From positions 1 to 64,000 of the forward strand of contig NZ_PGLR01000026.1 in NCBI RefSeq assembly GCF_002803095.1: DNA of 64,000 nt, written 5' to 3'. Origin of the DNA: Pseudomonas sp. ZH-FAD. GTDB lineage: Bacteria > Pseudomonadota > Gammaproteobacteria > Pseudomonadales > Pseudomonadaceae. The notes below the pieces were generated by a model that worked only from the letters and a program-made list of their open reading frames with translations, was not told the DNA's origin and did no database searches. Both the position numbers and the translations under genes were made by a program. This document shows positions 54,827-63,459 of this stretch, in pieces (the first letter of the stretch is position 1; the number at the start of each line of letters is the position of its first letter).

Positions 54827-56731
54827 ATGAGCGATTCGCGCCAGGCGGCCTTTGCCCGGGAATGCGATCTGATCATGAAAGGTGGCATCACCAGCGGCAT
54901 CGTCTACCCGCTCGCCATCACCGAAATCGCCAAGGCGTTTCGCCTGCGCAGCATCGGCGGCACCAGCGCTGGTGCCATCGCCGCGGCTGCAGCGGCCGCT
55001 GCCGAACTGGGCCGCCAGCGCTATCAGCAGGGTGAGTTGAGCAGCGACCCAGCCGGCTTCGCGACAATCGAACGACTGCCTCAGCACCTCTGCGTGCCCG
55101 CAGCGAATGGCCATGGCACCAAACTGCTGGCGTTGTTCAAGCCTGCCCCGGCAGTGCGCGCCCTGTTCGATACCTTCATCGCCATCCTCGAGGTCAAGGG
55201 GAAAAGTCCCTGGACGCGGTTGTTCGCGCCACTGAAGGTCATGCTCATGCGCCACAAGCTCGCAGCCCTGGTCGGCGCCCTGCTGGCAGGCGGGCCGCTG
55301 TGGTGGAGTGCTGCCAGCAGCGCCAGCGTGCTGGTTTGGCTCTGGGTCTTGCTGTTCGCAGCGCTGGGTGGCGTGCTCGCCGTGATCGTGCGCCTGGCCT
55401 TGGTGGCATTGCGTGAATTGCCAGCGAGCGGTTTCGGCCTGTGCAGCGGCATGCCAGAGGCCGATGACGATGCCCCAGATGAAGCCCTGACCACCTGGCT
55501 GACCCAGTACTTCGATCAGCTCAGCGGCCAGCGCGAATACTGCGCCAGTCAGGCCAATGCCATCGAGTGCGAGCGGCCATTGACCTTCGGCGACCTGCGT
55601 CGTCATGGCATCGACCTGCAGGTGATGACCACCTGCCTGAGCATGGCGCGGCCTTTCCGCCTGCCCTTTCGTGACGACGAGCAGGTACGCGATAACAACC
55701 AGTTCCACTTCCGCCAGGAGGAGTTCGCGCGGCTATTCCCCCACCGCGTGGTGGCCTGGATGGGCGCTCACCAGCGCCCCGGCGATGATCGCGGCGACGG
55801 GTATCTGCGCCTGCCACTGCCCGACGACCTGCCGGTAATCGTCGCCGTACGCATGAGTCTGAGCTTTCCCCTGCTGCTCAGCGCCGTACCACTGCACGCC
55901 GTGGACTACCGCAAGAGCGGGAAGAAGCTGGAGCGCTGCTGGTTCACCGATGGCGGCATCAGCTCGAACTTTCCCATCCACTTCTTCGATGCCGCGCTGC
56001 CCAGACGCCCCACCTTCGGCCTCGATCTGGGACCGACCGATGGTACCGACGAGCAACGCGTGCGCTTCCCACGTAACAATGGCGATGCACGGCTAGCCTA
56101 CTGGCGCCGCTTTCCCCAGACGGGTTTGCCAGCCCTACGCGGTTTCCTCGCCCTGCTCAGCAACGTCGCCAAGGACTGGAACCACGAAACCCTGTCGCTG
56201 ATGCCCGGCTTTCGCGACCGTATCGGCCTGATCCAGCTGACCCGCGAAGAAGGCGGCCTCAACCTGACCATGCCCACCGAGCGCATCGAGCGACTGACCC
56301 GCTACGGACGCGAAGCCGGCCAGCAGTTCGTCCTGCGTTTCGGCGACCCACAGCACTGGCAGCCAGGTGCTCAGGCCTCGCCGATGAACTGGGATAATCA
56401 CCAGATCATTCGCCTGCGCCTGCAACTGGCCAGCGTCGCCGAACAACTGCAGAGCCTGGAAAGAGCCTGCCGCGAACTGCACGGCACAGAGCAGGACTAC
56501 CAGCGCTTCTTCAGCATCGATGCCAAGCGCTACAGCTACCCCTTCAAAGGTCTCAGCGACCTGGAGCAAGACCCGGATACCGGTCTGTACCGCACCCAGG
56601 CCGGCCTGGCCCAGGCCATGCTTGGCAAGCTGCGGGAGATCGCCCAGATGATCGAACAGCACCCGGACAGCCACCCGACCAAGGGGGCACCCAAACCCAC
56701 GCCCGAACTCAAGCTGCGCCCACGCCTGTAG
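54827..56731 (+). CDS. Patatin-like phospholipase with central membrane segments
   Basis: A protein of 634 residues. The patatin active site is complete: oxyanion loop KGGITSGIVYPLA, nucleophile Ser47 in GGTSAG, and the dyad Asp375 in FTDGGISSNFP. A strongly hydrophobic segment (about residues 140-185: KLAALVGALLAGGPLWWSAASSASVLVWLWVLLFAALGGVLAVIVRLALVAL) inserts between the catalytic halves, which suggests inner-membrane anchoring. It is longer than the usual patatin lipase (about 300-400). AAGGAG precedes the start. The gene stands alone and converges with the minus-strand sulfonate operon. Confidence 0.9.
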   Translation: MSDSRQAAFARECDLIMKGGITSGIVYPLAITEIAKAFRLRSIGGTSAGAIAAAAAAAAELGRQRYQQGELSSDPAGFATIERLPQHLCVPAANGHGTKLLALFKPAPAVRALFDTFIAILEVKGKSPWTRLFAPLKVMLMRHKLAALVGALLAGGPLWWSAASSASVLVWLWVLLFAALGGVLAVIVRLALVALRELPASGFGLCSGMPEADDDAPDEALTTWLTQYFDQLSGQREYCASQANAIECERPLTFGDLRRHGIDLQVMTTCLSMARPFRLPFRDDEQVRDNNQFHFRQEEFARLFPHRVVAWMGAHQRPGDDRGDGYLRLPLPDDLPVIVAVRMSLSFPLLLSAVPLHAVDYRKSGKKLERCWFTDGGISSNFPIHFFDAALPRRPTFGLDLGPTDGTDEQRVRFPRNNGDARLAYWRRFPQTGLPALRGFLALLSNVAKDWNHETLSLMPGFRDRIGLIQLTREEGGLNLTMPTERIERLTRYGREAGQQFVLRFGDPQHWQPGAQASPMNWDNHQIIRLRLQLASVAEQLQSLERACRELHGTEQDYQRFFSIDAKRYSYPFKGLSDLEQDPDTGLYRTQAGLAQAMLGKLREIAQMIEQHPDSHPTKGAPKPTPELKLRPRL

Positions 56732-56746
56732 GCCGTCGACAAACAA

Positions 56747-56770
56747 CAAGGCTCCCAGATGGGAGCCTTG
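56747..56770 (-). terminator. Terminator between the patatin gene and the sulfonate operon
   Basis: CAAGGCTCCC-agat-GGGAGCCTTG forms a perfect 10-bp stem. In the minus direction it is followed by TTGTTTG, so it best terminates the minus-strand operon, and it may also stop the plus-strand transcript. Confidence 0.75.
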
Positions 56771-56788
56771 TACGAACAGCGGCGGTGA

Positions 56789-57805
56789 TCAGCTACCCGG
56801 ATGGACGTAGGCCTCTTCGAAGAAGTAGTCCTTCCAGGACGCCGCCTTGTTCTTCAGCACACCCAGCTCATGCAGCTGCTCGGCATAGATGAAAGTGCGC
56901 TGCGGCGAGATGGTGAAGTCGTTTTCCGGGTCCTCGATGATCTTCTTCACGAAGTCCAGCGGAAGCTTGGAGTTCTCCACGCGGATGTAGGTTTCTGCCG
57001 CTGCGGCCTTGTCTGCCTTGATGATCTGCTCGGCTTCCACCAGCGCGTCGTAGAAGGCCTTGTAGGTCTTGGGGTTTTCGTCGTGGAATTTCTCGGTGGC
57101 ATAGAGCACGTTGAACGTGGCCTGGCCGCCGAGAATGTCGTAGCTGCTGATCAGCTTGTGCACCTTGGGGTTCTCCAGCGCCTGATACTGGAACGGCGGG
57201 CTGGAGAAATGCGCGGTGATTTCCGAGCCGCCCTTGATCAGCGCGGCCGTGGCGTCCGGATGCGGCAGGCTGACGGAAATATTGTCGAAACGCTGGAAAT
57301 CGTCCTTGCCATACAGTTTGGCGGTCTCGATCTGCAGGGTGCGCGACTGGAAGCCGACGCCGGCGGCCGGCACGGCGATGCGATCCTTCTCGGACAGATC
57401 GTCCAGCGTCTTCACCTCTTCACGGTTGCTCAACAGGTAGTTGGGCAGCGAGCCGAGCGAGGCGACCGCCTTGACGTTCTGCCGGCCATGGGTGCGATCC
57501 CACACGGTGAGCATCGGCGGCACACCCGCCGATACCACGTCGATGGCGCCGGCCAGCAGCGCCTCGTTCATCGCGGTGGCGCCGGAAATGGTGCGCCATT
57601 CGACTTCGATCTTGTCCAGGCCCTGGGCCTTGGCATGCTTCTCGATCAGTTGCTGGTCCTTGACCACGTGCAGCACCAGGTAACCGATGCCGAACTGCTG
57701 GGCGATGCTGATCGTGCCTTCGGCCTGCGCGGCCAGCGGAGTTGCCAATGCGCCGAGCAGGCCCAGCGCGGCGGCCAGTCGGCCGAATGTGAATGTGTGG
57801 GTCAT
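56789..57805 (-). CDS. Sulfonate/nitrate-type ABC substrate-binding protein (copy 2)
   Basis: A binding protein of 338 residues with signal peptide (FGRLAAALGLLGALATPLAAQAEG) and the SsuA/TauA-type fold: ISIAQQFGIGYLVLHVVKDQQLIEKHAKAQGLDKIEVEWRTISGATAMNEALLAGAIDVVSAGVPPMLTVWDRTHGRQNVKAVASLGSLPNYLLSNREEVKTLDDLSEKDRIAVPAAGVGFQSRTLQIETAKLYG. It is homologous along its length to the protein at 59717-60760, but placed last in the operon after a REP element. This second copy may broaden the ligand range. Confidence 0.9.
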   Translation of the reverse strand: MTHTFTFGRLAAALGLLGALATPLAAQAEGTISIAQQFGIGYLVLHVVKDQQLIEKHAKAQGLDKIEVEWRTISGATAMNEALLAGAIDVVSAGVPPMLTVWDRTHGRQNVKAVASLGSLPNYLLSNREEVKTLDDLSEKDRIAVPAAGVGFQSRTLQIETAKLYGKDDFQRFDNISVSLPHPDATAALIKGGSEITAHFSSPPFQYQALENPKVHKLISSYDILGGQATFNVLYATEKFHDENPKTYKAFYDALVEAEQIIKADKAAAAETYIRVENSKLPLDFVKKIIEDPENDFTISPQRTFIYAEQLHELGVLKNKAASWKDYFFEEAYVHPGS

Positions 57806-57841
57806 AGTCGTTTCTCGTTATGTGATCAGTGAGTTGGTCTT

Positions 57842-57916
57842 GTAGGGTGGGCTTCAGCCCACCGGCGGTGCGTCCAGTTGGTGGGCTAAAACGGATCGCC
57901 GCCCGGCCCACCCTAC
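57842..57916. repeat. REP pair, GTAGGGTGGGC family (within the sulfonate operon)
   Basis: GTAGGGTGGGCTTCAGCCCACC faces GGCCCACCCTAC, with TTGGTGGGCT between them. It separates the permease gene from the second binding-protein gene. Confidence 0.75.
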
Positions 57917-57960
57917 GACTCGGGCCGCACAGGTGGATCGGTGACGTGGTCCCCTACGTA

Positions 57961-58827
57961 TCAACGCTGCATCCCCCAACGCTTGACCGTCACCCGCTCC
58001 ACCGTGGCGAACACCAGGTTCTCCACCAGCAGGCCGATCAGAATCACCGCCGCCAGGCCGGCGAAGACCTTGTCGGTGTACAGCTCGTTGCGGTTCTGGA
58101 AGATGTACCAGCCCAGGCCGCCCTTGCCGCTGGAGGCGCCGAACACCAGCTCGGCGGCGATCAGGGTGCGCCAGGCGAAGGCCCAGCCGATCTTCAGGCC
58201 CGCCAGGATCGACGGCAGCGCCGCCGGGATCAGGAGGAACAGCACGAAGCGCAGGCCCTTGAGGCCATAGTTGCGCCCGGCCATACGCTGGGTCTCGGAG
58301 ACGCCGAGGAAACCGGCATAGGTGTTGAGCGCCAGCGCCCACAGCACCGAATGCACCAGCACGAAAATCAGGCTGTTCTCGCCCAAACCGAACCACAGCA
58401 GCGACAGCGGCAGCAGCGCGATGGCCGGCAACGGGTTGAACATCGAAGTCAGGGTCGACAGCAGATCGCGCCCCAGCTGCGTCGACACCGCCAGGGTGGT
58501 CAGCAGGAAGGCCAGGCCGATGCCGAGCAGGTAGCCCTTGACCAGCACCGACAGCGAGATCGCCACCTTTTCCAGCAACTCGCCACTGCCGATGCCCTCG
58601 AAGAAGGCCTTGGCCGTCTGCAGGAAACTGGGCAGCAGCAGGTCGTTGCCCTGGTAACGCGCTGCCAGCTCCCAGATCAGCGCCAGCGCCAGCAGGATCA
58701 GCGTCTTGCGCAACCAGCCCTGTTGCCACAGGCGCTGCGCCAGGGGCAGCTCGCGCTCCAGTTTGAGGTCCGGCAAGGGTTGCAGCGGTATTTCGTATTC
58801 CTCACGCCGTGCGGGGGAAAGACTCAT
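57961..58827 (-). CDS. TauC/SsuC-type ABC permease
   Basis: A permease of 288 residues with an N-terminal cytoplasmic tail and about six helices: LIWELAARYQGNDLLLPSFLQTAKAFFEGIGSGELLEKVAISLSVLVKGYLLGIGLAFLLTTLAVSTQLGRDLLSTLTSMFNPLPAIALLPLSLLWFGLGENSLIFVLVHSVLWALALNTYAGFLGVSETQRMAGRNYGLKG. The EAA-type loop is at VSETQRMAGRNYGLKGLRFVLFLLIPAALPSILAGLK. GAGGAG precedes the start, 13 bases after the ATPase stop. Confidence 0.93.
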   Translation of the reverse strand: MSLSPARREEYEIPLQPLPDLKLERELPLAQRLWQQGWLRKTLILLALALIWELAARYQGNDLLLPSFLQTAKAFFEGIGSGELLEKVAISLSVLVKGYLLGIGLAFLLTTLAVSTQLGRDLLSTLTSMFNPLPAIALLPLSLLWFGLGENSLIFVLVHSVLWALALNTYAGFLGVSETQRMAGRNYGLKGLRFVLFLLIPAALPSILAGLKIGWAFAWRTLIAAELVFGASSGKGGLGWYIFQNRNELYTDKVFAGLAAVILIGLLVENLVFATVERVTVKRWGMQR

Positions 58828-58840
58828 GGTTGCGCTCTCC

Positions 58841-59710
58841 TCAGTAGGCGATGCGGATGTCGTGGAAACCCAGCTCGGCAGCGGCGCGGGCTCCCTCCTC
58901 GCTGTCCTCGTCGAACAACAGGCGATGAATGCGCTGCGCGGTCTGCTGGAACGCCGCGCCGCCCAGGCTGTGCAGGTCGAACTGGTGACTACCCACCTCC
59001 GCCCGCACGCGCCCCGGGTGCGGTGACAGCAGCAGGATGCGGTTGCCGACGATCAGCGCCTCCTCGATCGAGTGGGTGACGAACAGCAAGGTGAAGCGCA
59101 CTTCTTCCCACAGTTGCAGCAGCTCCTCCAGCATCTTGCGGCGGGTCAGTGCGTCGAGCGCGGCGAACGGCTCGTCCATCAGCAGGATCTTCGGCTGCAT
59201 GGCCAGCGCCCGGGCAATCGCCACGCGCGCCTTCATGCCGCCGGACAGGGTGTGCGGGTAGGCATCGGCGAAGGCGGCCAGGCCAACCTTCTCCAGATAG
59301 TGCAACGCCCGTTCTTCGGCCTCGCGGCGGCGCAAAGTGCGCGACGCCAGCAGCGGAAACATGACGTTCTGCTTGACCGTCTTCCACGGCGGTAACTGGT
59401 CGAACTCCTGAAACACCACGATGCGATCCGGGCCAGGTTCGCGTACTTCGGCGCCATCGAGGCGGATGCTGCCGCCGACCGGCTCGATGAAACCGGCCAC
59501 GGCCTTGAGCAAGGTGGACTTGCCGCACCCCGAAGGGCCGAGCAGCACGAAACGATCGGCACGGTCCACCTCGAAGCTGACTTCGTGGGTGGCGCGCACT
59601 ACGCGCTGTGGGGTGCGGTATTCGAGGCTGACCTTCTCCACCTCAAGCAGGGTGTCGAAGGCGCCTGTGCGTTGCGTGCTGGCCGTGTGGCCTTGCAAGG
59701 GGGCATTCAT
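58841..59710 (-). CDS. TauB/SsuB-type ABC ATPase
   Basis: An ATPase of 289 residues: Walker A GPSGCGKSTLLKAVAGFIEP, LSGGMKARVAIARALAMQPKILLMDEPFAALDALTRRKMLEELLQLWEEVRFTLLFVTHSIEEALIVGNRILLLSPHPGRVRAEVG. The SsuB/TauB/NrtD group is unambiguous from this stretch. AAGGA lies upstream and the binding-protein gene ends 6 bases before the start. Confidence 0.94.
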   Translation of the reverse strand: MNAPLQGHTASTQRTGAFDTLLEVEKVSLEYRTPQRVVRATHEVSFEVDRADRFVLLGPSGCGKSTLLKAVAGFIEPVGGSIRLDGAEVREPGPDRIVVFQEFDQLPPWKTVKQNVMFPLLASRTLRRREAEERALHYLEKVGLAAFADAYPHTLSGGMKARVAIARALAMQPKILLMDEPFAALDALTRRKMLEELLQLWEEVRFTLLFVTHSIEEALIVGNRILLLSPHPGRVRAEVGSHQFDLHSLGGAAFQQTAQRIHRLLFDEDSEEGARAAAELGFHDIRIAY

Positions 59711-59716
59711 GGTTTA

Positions 59717-60760
59717 TCAGCTTCCTTGACCGATGGCGGCGTCTTCGAAGAAGTAGTCCTGCCAGGAGGCCGGCTTGTTCTTGATTGCGCCGACGCGCTG
59801 GAGGAATTCAGCCAGCGGGTAGGTGTTGGTCGGCGTGACGCTGAACTGGAACTGCTCGTTGTCGATGATCTTCAGCAGCTCCTCGCGGCTGATCTTGGCG
59901 CCGGTCACGCGGATGTAGGTGTCGGCTGCCGCGCCCTTGTCGTTCTGGGCGAATTCGGCAGCCTCGGCCAGCGCGGCGACGAAGGCCTTGTAGGTCTTGG
60001 GGTTGTCGTTGCGGAATTTCTCGGTGGCATAGAGCACGGTCGGCGAGTTCGGGCCGAGCAGCTTGTAGGTGTCGAGCACCACGTGCACATTGGGGTTCTC
60101 CAGCGCCTGGTTCTGGAACGGCGGGTTGGAGAAATGCCCGGTCAGCTCGGTACCGCCGGACAGCAGCGAGGCGGTGGCATCCGGGTGCGGCAGGGCCACG
60201 GTGTACTTGTCCAGGCGGTCGAATTCCTTGTCGCCCCACTGCTTGGCGGCGGCGTACTGGAGGAAGCGCGACTGCACCGAGACGCCCACCGCCGGCACGG
60301 CGATGCGATCCTTCTCGGTGAAATCGGCGATGGTCTTGACCTTGGGGTTGTTGCTCAGCAGGTAGTAGGGGAAGTTACCCAGCGAGGCCACGCCCTTGAC
60401 GTTCTGCTTGCCGTGAGTGCGATCCCAGACGGTGAGCAGCGGGCCGATGCCGGCACCGGCGATGTCGATGGCGCCGGACAGCAGCGCGTCGTTGATCGCC
60501 GCGCCACCGGAGATCTGCTGCCAATCGACCTTGATGTCCAGGCCGTCGGCCTTGCCGTGCTTCTCGATCAACTGCTGGTCACGGACCACATTGAGCAACA
60601 GGTAGACGATGCCGAACTGCTCGGCAATGCGAATCTGCCCCTCGGCCTGCGCCGCCTGAGGCGCCGCCAGCGAGCCGACCAGCAGGCTCAGGGAAAGCCC
60701 GATACCGCTGGCCAGCCGGCCAAAACGCGGAATGAAGGGAAAGCGTTTGCCTAGAGACAT
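59717..60760 (-). CDS. Sulfonate/nitrate-type ABC substrate-binding protein (copy 1)
   Basis: A binding protein of 347 residues. The ATG at 60760 has GGAG upstream. Signal peptide: FGRLASGIGLSLSLLVGSLAAPQAAQAEG. The body IRIAEQFGIVYLLLNVVRDQQLIEKHGKADGLDIKVDWQQISGGAAINDALLSGAIDIAGAGIGPLLTVWDRTHGKQNVKGVASLGNFPYYLLSNNPKVKTIADFTEKDRIAVPAVGVSVQSRFLQYAAAKQWG parallels the protein at 56789-57805. It follows the TauD-like gene and precedes the ATPase, the place of the main binding protein. Confidence 0.9.
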   Translation of the reverse strand: MSLGKRFPFIPRFGRLASGIGLSLSLLVGSLAAPQAAQAEGQIRIAEQFGIVYLLLNVVRDQQLIEKHGKADGLDIKVDWQQISGGAAINDALLSGAIDIAGAGIGPLLTVWDRTHGKQNVKGVASLGNFPYYLLSNNPKVKTIADFTEKDRIAVPAVGVSVQSRFLQYAAAKQWGDKEFDRLDKYTVALPHPDATASLLSGGTELTGHFSNPPFQNQALENPNVHVVLDTYKLLGPNSPTVLYATEKFRNDNPKTYKAFVAALAEAAEFAQNDKGAAADTYIRVTGAKISREELLKIIDNEQFQFSVTPTNTYPLAEFLQRVGAIKNKPASWQDYFFEDAAIGQGS

Positions 60761-60813
60761 GGTGTGACTCCATTCGGATGAAAGCGAAAAGGGAATTAGG
60801 GTGTTGCGGTCAA

Positions 60814-61704
60814 TCAGAACGGCACGTCGCCCTGGATGGTCGTGCGGTGCATGCGCCGGCGCAGGTGGCTCGGGCAACCGGTGGCCAGGTGAATCAGCGC
60901 GCGGTTGTCCCAGAACACCATGTCGTGGGGTTGCCACTGGTGGCGGTAGATGAACTCGGGTCTGGCGCTGTGGGCATAGAGCTCGGCGAGGATCTGCCGG
61001 CTCTCGTCCTCGGGAATATCGAGGATGTGCGTGGTGAAGTTCTCGTTGACGAACAGGCCCTTGCGCCCGGTTTCCGGGTGGGTGCGCACTACCGGGTGAA
61101 CGACCGACTTGACCTCGGCCAGTTGCGCCTCGGTCAGCGTCGGGCGACGAATTCCGGCGAACACTTCATCGGCATAGCGCGCGGTGTAGGAATGCGCGGC
61201 ACGTTTGCCTTCGATGGCCTGGCGCAGCTCCGCCGGCAGGGTCTCATAGGCCAGTTGCTGGCTGGCGAACAGCGTATCGCCGCCCTCCTCCGGTAGCTCC
61301 TGAGCCAGCAGCATGGAACCCAGGCTGGGGAATTCCTTGTAGGAGAGATCCGAATGCCAAAACTTACCGGCATCGCCCAGGCCGATGGGCTGACCGTTCT
61401 CGACGATGTTGGAGATGATGAAAATCTCCGGGTGATCGGCCAGCAGAAACTGCTTGAGCACGTGGATCTGCAGCGGGCCGAAACGGCGGCTGAAGGCGAT
61501 CTGCTGCTCGGGCGTGATGCGCTGGTCACGGAATACCAGCAGGGCGTGATCGAGATGGGCGCGATGGACACGGGCGAAGTCGTCATCACTGAGCGGCCGG
61601 GTCAAATCCAGGCCGATGATCTCGGCGCCCACGGGCGCATCGAAGGGACGAACTTCGAACGACTGTGCCGACGCCGCGGTGATGGTATGGGCTACTGCCG
61701 ACAT
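60814..61704 (-). CDS. TauD/AtsK-family 2-oxoglutarate-dependent dioxygenase
   Basis: A Fe(II) dioxygenase of 296 residues that should cleave taurine or a related sulfonate or alkyl sulfate, releasing sulfite or sulfate. The ATG at 61704 has GGAG 7 bases upstream; another ATG stands 4 codons earlier. Iron ligands are His117 and Asp119 (FWHSDLS) and His272 (WDNRALIH), with the 2-oxoglutarate Arg near residue 283. It heads the operon whose later genes are an ABC importer. The substrate within the family cannot be read from the sequence. Confidence 0.92.
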   Translation of the reverse strand: MSAVAHTITAASAQSFEVRPFDAPVGAEIIGLDLTRPLSDDDFARVHRAHLDHALLVFRDQRITPEQQIAFSRRFGPLQIHVLKQFLLADHPEIFIISNIVENGQPIGLGDAGKFWHSDLSYKEFPSLGSMLLAQELPEEGGDTLFASQQLAYETLPAELRQAIEGKRAAHSYTARYADEVFAGIRRPTLTEAQLAEVKSVVHPVVRTHPETGRKGLFVNENFTTHILDIPEDESRQILAELYAHSARPEFIYRHQWQPHDMVFWDNRALIHLATGCPSHLRRRMHRTTIQGDVPF

Positions 61705-61725
61705 AGATAACTCCATGCATAGGCG

Positions 61726-61791
61726 CCAATCGGCGCGTCACTTTGACCGGCCGAGGGTTCGGCCATGTGTTCAGTGCGGCGCGCCGATTGG
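61726..61791 (-). promoter_or_regulatory. Structured 5' leader of the TauD-like operon
   Basis: CCAATCGGCGCG at 61726-61737 pairs perfectly with CGCGCCGATTGG at 61780-61791, and inside this the stem GGCCGA/TCGGCC forms a second hairpin. It lies between the promoter motif and the start codon, so it could be in the mRNA leader. Function is unknown; a binding site on DNA is equally possible. Confidence 0.4.
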
Positions 61792-61840
61792 TCGGCAGGT
61801 ACGCATGGGAGGTGACTTTATAGGTATAAGAAAATTACTT

Positions 61841-61860
61841 TAAATACCGAATAAGAATAT
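61841..61860 (-). promoter_or_regulatory. Sulfur-starvation promoter motif ahead of the TauD-like operon
   Basis: On the minus strand this reads ATATTCTTATTCGGTATTTA, 15 of 20 bases identical to the site ahead of the SfnB-like operon at 45621-45640, with the two 7-base arms ATATTCT and GTATTTA shared exactly. It lies about 137 bases before the start codon. The remaining DNA to 62111 shows no gene. Confidence 0.55.
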
Positions 61861-62111
61861 TCATATGACCTGTCAGCGAGTCGCGCCATCAGGTGTCACG
61901 CTCGCCGCCGCTATCCGGCGCTTCGTCAGCCAGACAGTCGTTTGCTTTAGACAAACAGGACCGGCATAGACCGCTGAATCAATCGCAAATAGCCGACCTC
62001 GACCAGCAGATAGTTGTCGTCAAGAGGGCCAGCTATCGGCCAATAGCGGCCGAATAGAGTTCGCCTCTAATTCAAGCTACCCACCAGGACAGGAACGCCT
62101 CCTGGCCTCAG

Positions 62112-62609
62112 CTACTTCCTCTTGAAGGCTTCCCGGCGAGACTCGCGCTCGCCAAGGAAACGATTGCTGATCACCGCTTCCAGGTCCTTGCGCTCCAAAG
62201 GGTCGCCGCAGTGAGGGCAAACGCTGGCCACGCCAACGTCATGGCCGCACGCGCGATGCACGAAATGCACGGCCAAGCCCTCATCCGGGTTCTTGCACCA
62301 CTTCTCGCCCCAGGCGCGTAGCGCGTAGATCACGGGATAGAAGTCCCAGCCCTTGTCAGTCAGAAGGTATTCGTAGCGCAGCGGCTTTTCGTTGTAGGGC
62401 CGGCGTTCGACTAGGCCGTTGGCTTCCAGCGCTTTCAGGCGCGAGGTCAACATCTGAGGCGTAGCTGCGGTCTGGATCTGCATTTCCTCGAAGCGTGTCG
62501 CGCCCATGTACAGCTCACGCATGACCAGAATGGTCCATTTGTCGCCCACCAAATCCACCGAGCGCGCCACCGGGCACACCGTGTCGTTTGTCTCATCCTG
62601 CATTGGCAT
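62112..62609 (-). CDS. HxlR-family transcriptional regulator
   Basis: A regulator of 165 residues from the ATG at 62609. A longer frame from 62681 would run through an operator, so I prefer the shorter start. HxlR signature: VCPVARSVDLVGDKWTILVMRELYMGATRFEEMQIQTAATPQMLTSRLKALEANGLVERRPYNEKPLRYEYLLTDKGWDFYPVIYALRAWGEKW. The C-terminus carries a Cys cluster (CGHDVGVASVCPHCGDP) that may bind a metal. It is divergent from a cysteine hydrolase and probably represses it. Confidence 0.9.
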   Translation of the reverse strand: MPMQDETNDTVCPVARSVDLVGDKWTILVMRELYMGATRFEEMQIQTAATPQMLTSRLKALEANGLVERRPYNEKPLRYEYLLTDKGWDFYPVIYALRAWGEKWCKNPDEGLAVHFVHRACGHDVGVASVCPHCGDPLERKDLEAVISNRFLGERESRREAFKRK

Positions 62610-62631
62610 CGCGCTCTTTTCTCCGCAGTAG

Positions 62632-62722
62632 CTATTGTTTTCATAGTAGCGCAACCAGGATGGCAATGCCTCACGGATCACCTCTCAAGGCCTCATTTCA
62701 ATTGACACTATGATTTTCATAG
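62632..62722. promoter_or_regulatory. Twin HxlR-type operators
   Basis: CTATTGTTTTCATAG at 62632-62646 and CTATGATTTTCATAG at 62708-62722 share layout; the second is a perfect palindrome (CTATGA-TTT-TCATAG). They lie 76 bases apart, centre to centre, in the divergent region. The first would control HxlR itself and the second the hydrolase. Confidence 0.7.
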
Positions 62723-62823
62723 TTAATATGAGCCCCGTAAGGCTTACGCAGCGCAATGGGCAATCGAGGCATTTGCCCGTGCAGCATAAGTCCCAGCCCC
62801 TCTCCTCTATCTGGAGCACCGTC

Positions 62824-63447
62824 ATGAGCCACCCTGTGTACTCCCCGGAGCGGACCGCTCTGCTGCTGGTCGACCCCTACAACGACTTCCTGTCCGATGG
62901 CGGCAAGCTGTTTCCCATGCTCAAAAGCGTCGCGGACGACGTTCATCTGCTCGACAACCTGCGCACCACCGTTGCCGCCGTTCGAGCGCAGGCCATCCAG
63001 GTGTACTACGTGCCACATCGGCGCTGGCAGCCCGGCGACTACGACCACTGGGATCACCCCAACCCGACCCAACGCCTGATCCAGCAGCGCCACACTTTTG
63101 CCAAGGGCTCCTGGGGCGGCGAATGGCATCCCGACTTCGTGCCGCAGGAGGGCGACATCATCGTCCAGGAGCACTGGGGACAAAGCGGGTTCGCCAATAC
63201 CGACCTCGACTTCCAGCTCAAGCAGCGAGGCATCACACACGTGATCGTCGTCGGCCTGCTGGCGAACACCTGTATCGAATCAACCGCACGCTTCGCCATG
63301 GAGCTGGGTTACCACGTCACACTGGTACGAGATGCAACAGCCGCCTTCAGCAAGGAAATGATGCACGCGGCGCACGACCTGAACGGGCCAACGTTTGCGC
63401 ACAGCATCGTCGATACCCACGGGCTCGTGCAGGCCCTGCAGCAGTGA
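62824..63447 (+). CDS. Isochorismatase-family cysteine hydrolase
   Basis: A cysteine hydrolase of 207 residues. The ATG at 62824 follows CTGGAGCACCGTC. The catalytic triad is visible: Asp in LLLVDPYNDFL, Lys in the VQEHWGQSG to FQLKQRG region, and Cys in GLLANTCIESTARFAMELGYHVTLVRDATAAF. It may act on an amide or isochorismate-like compound; no neighbour tells which. It is followed by an MFS transporter that could export the product or take up the substrate. Confidence 0.9.
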   Translation: MSHPVYSPERTALLLVDPYNDFLSDGGKLFPMLKSVADDVHLLDNLRTTVAAVRAQAIQVYYVPHRRWQPGDYDHWDHPNPTQRLIQQRHTFAKGSWGGEWHPDFVPQEGDIIVQEHWGQSGFANTDLDFQLKQRGITHVIVVGLLANTCIESTARFAMELGYHVTLVRDATAAFSKEMMHAAHDLNGPTFAHSIVDTHGLVQALQQ

Positions 63448-63459
63448 AGGGATGGCGTG

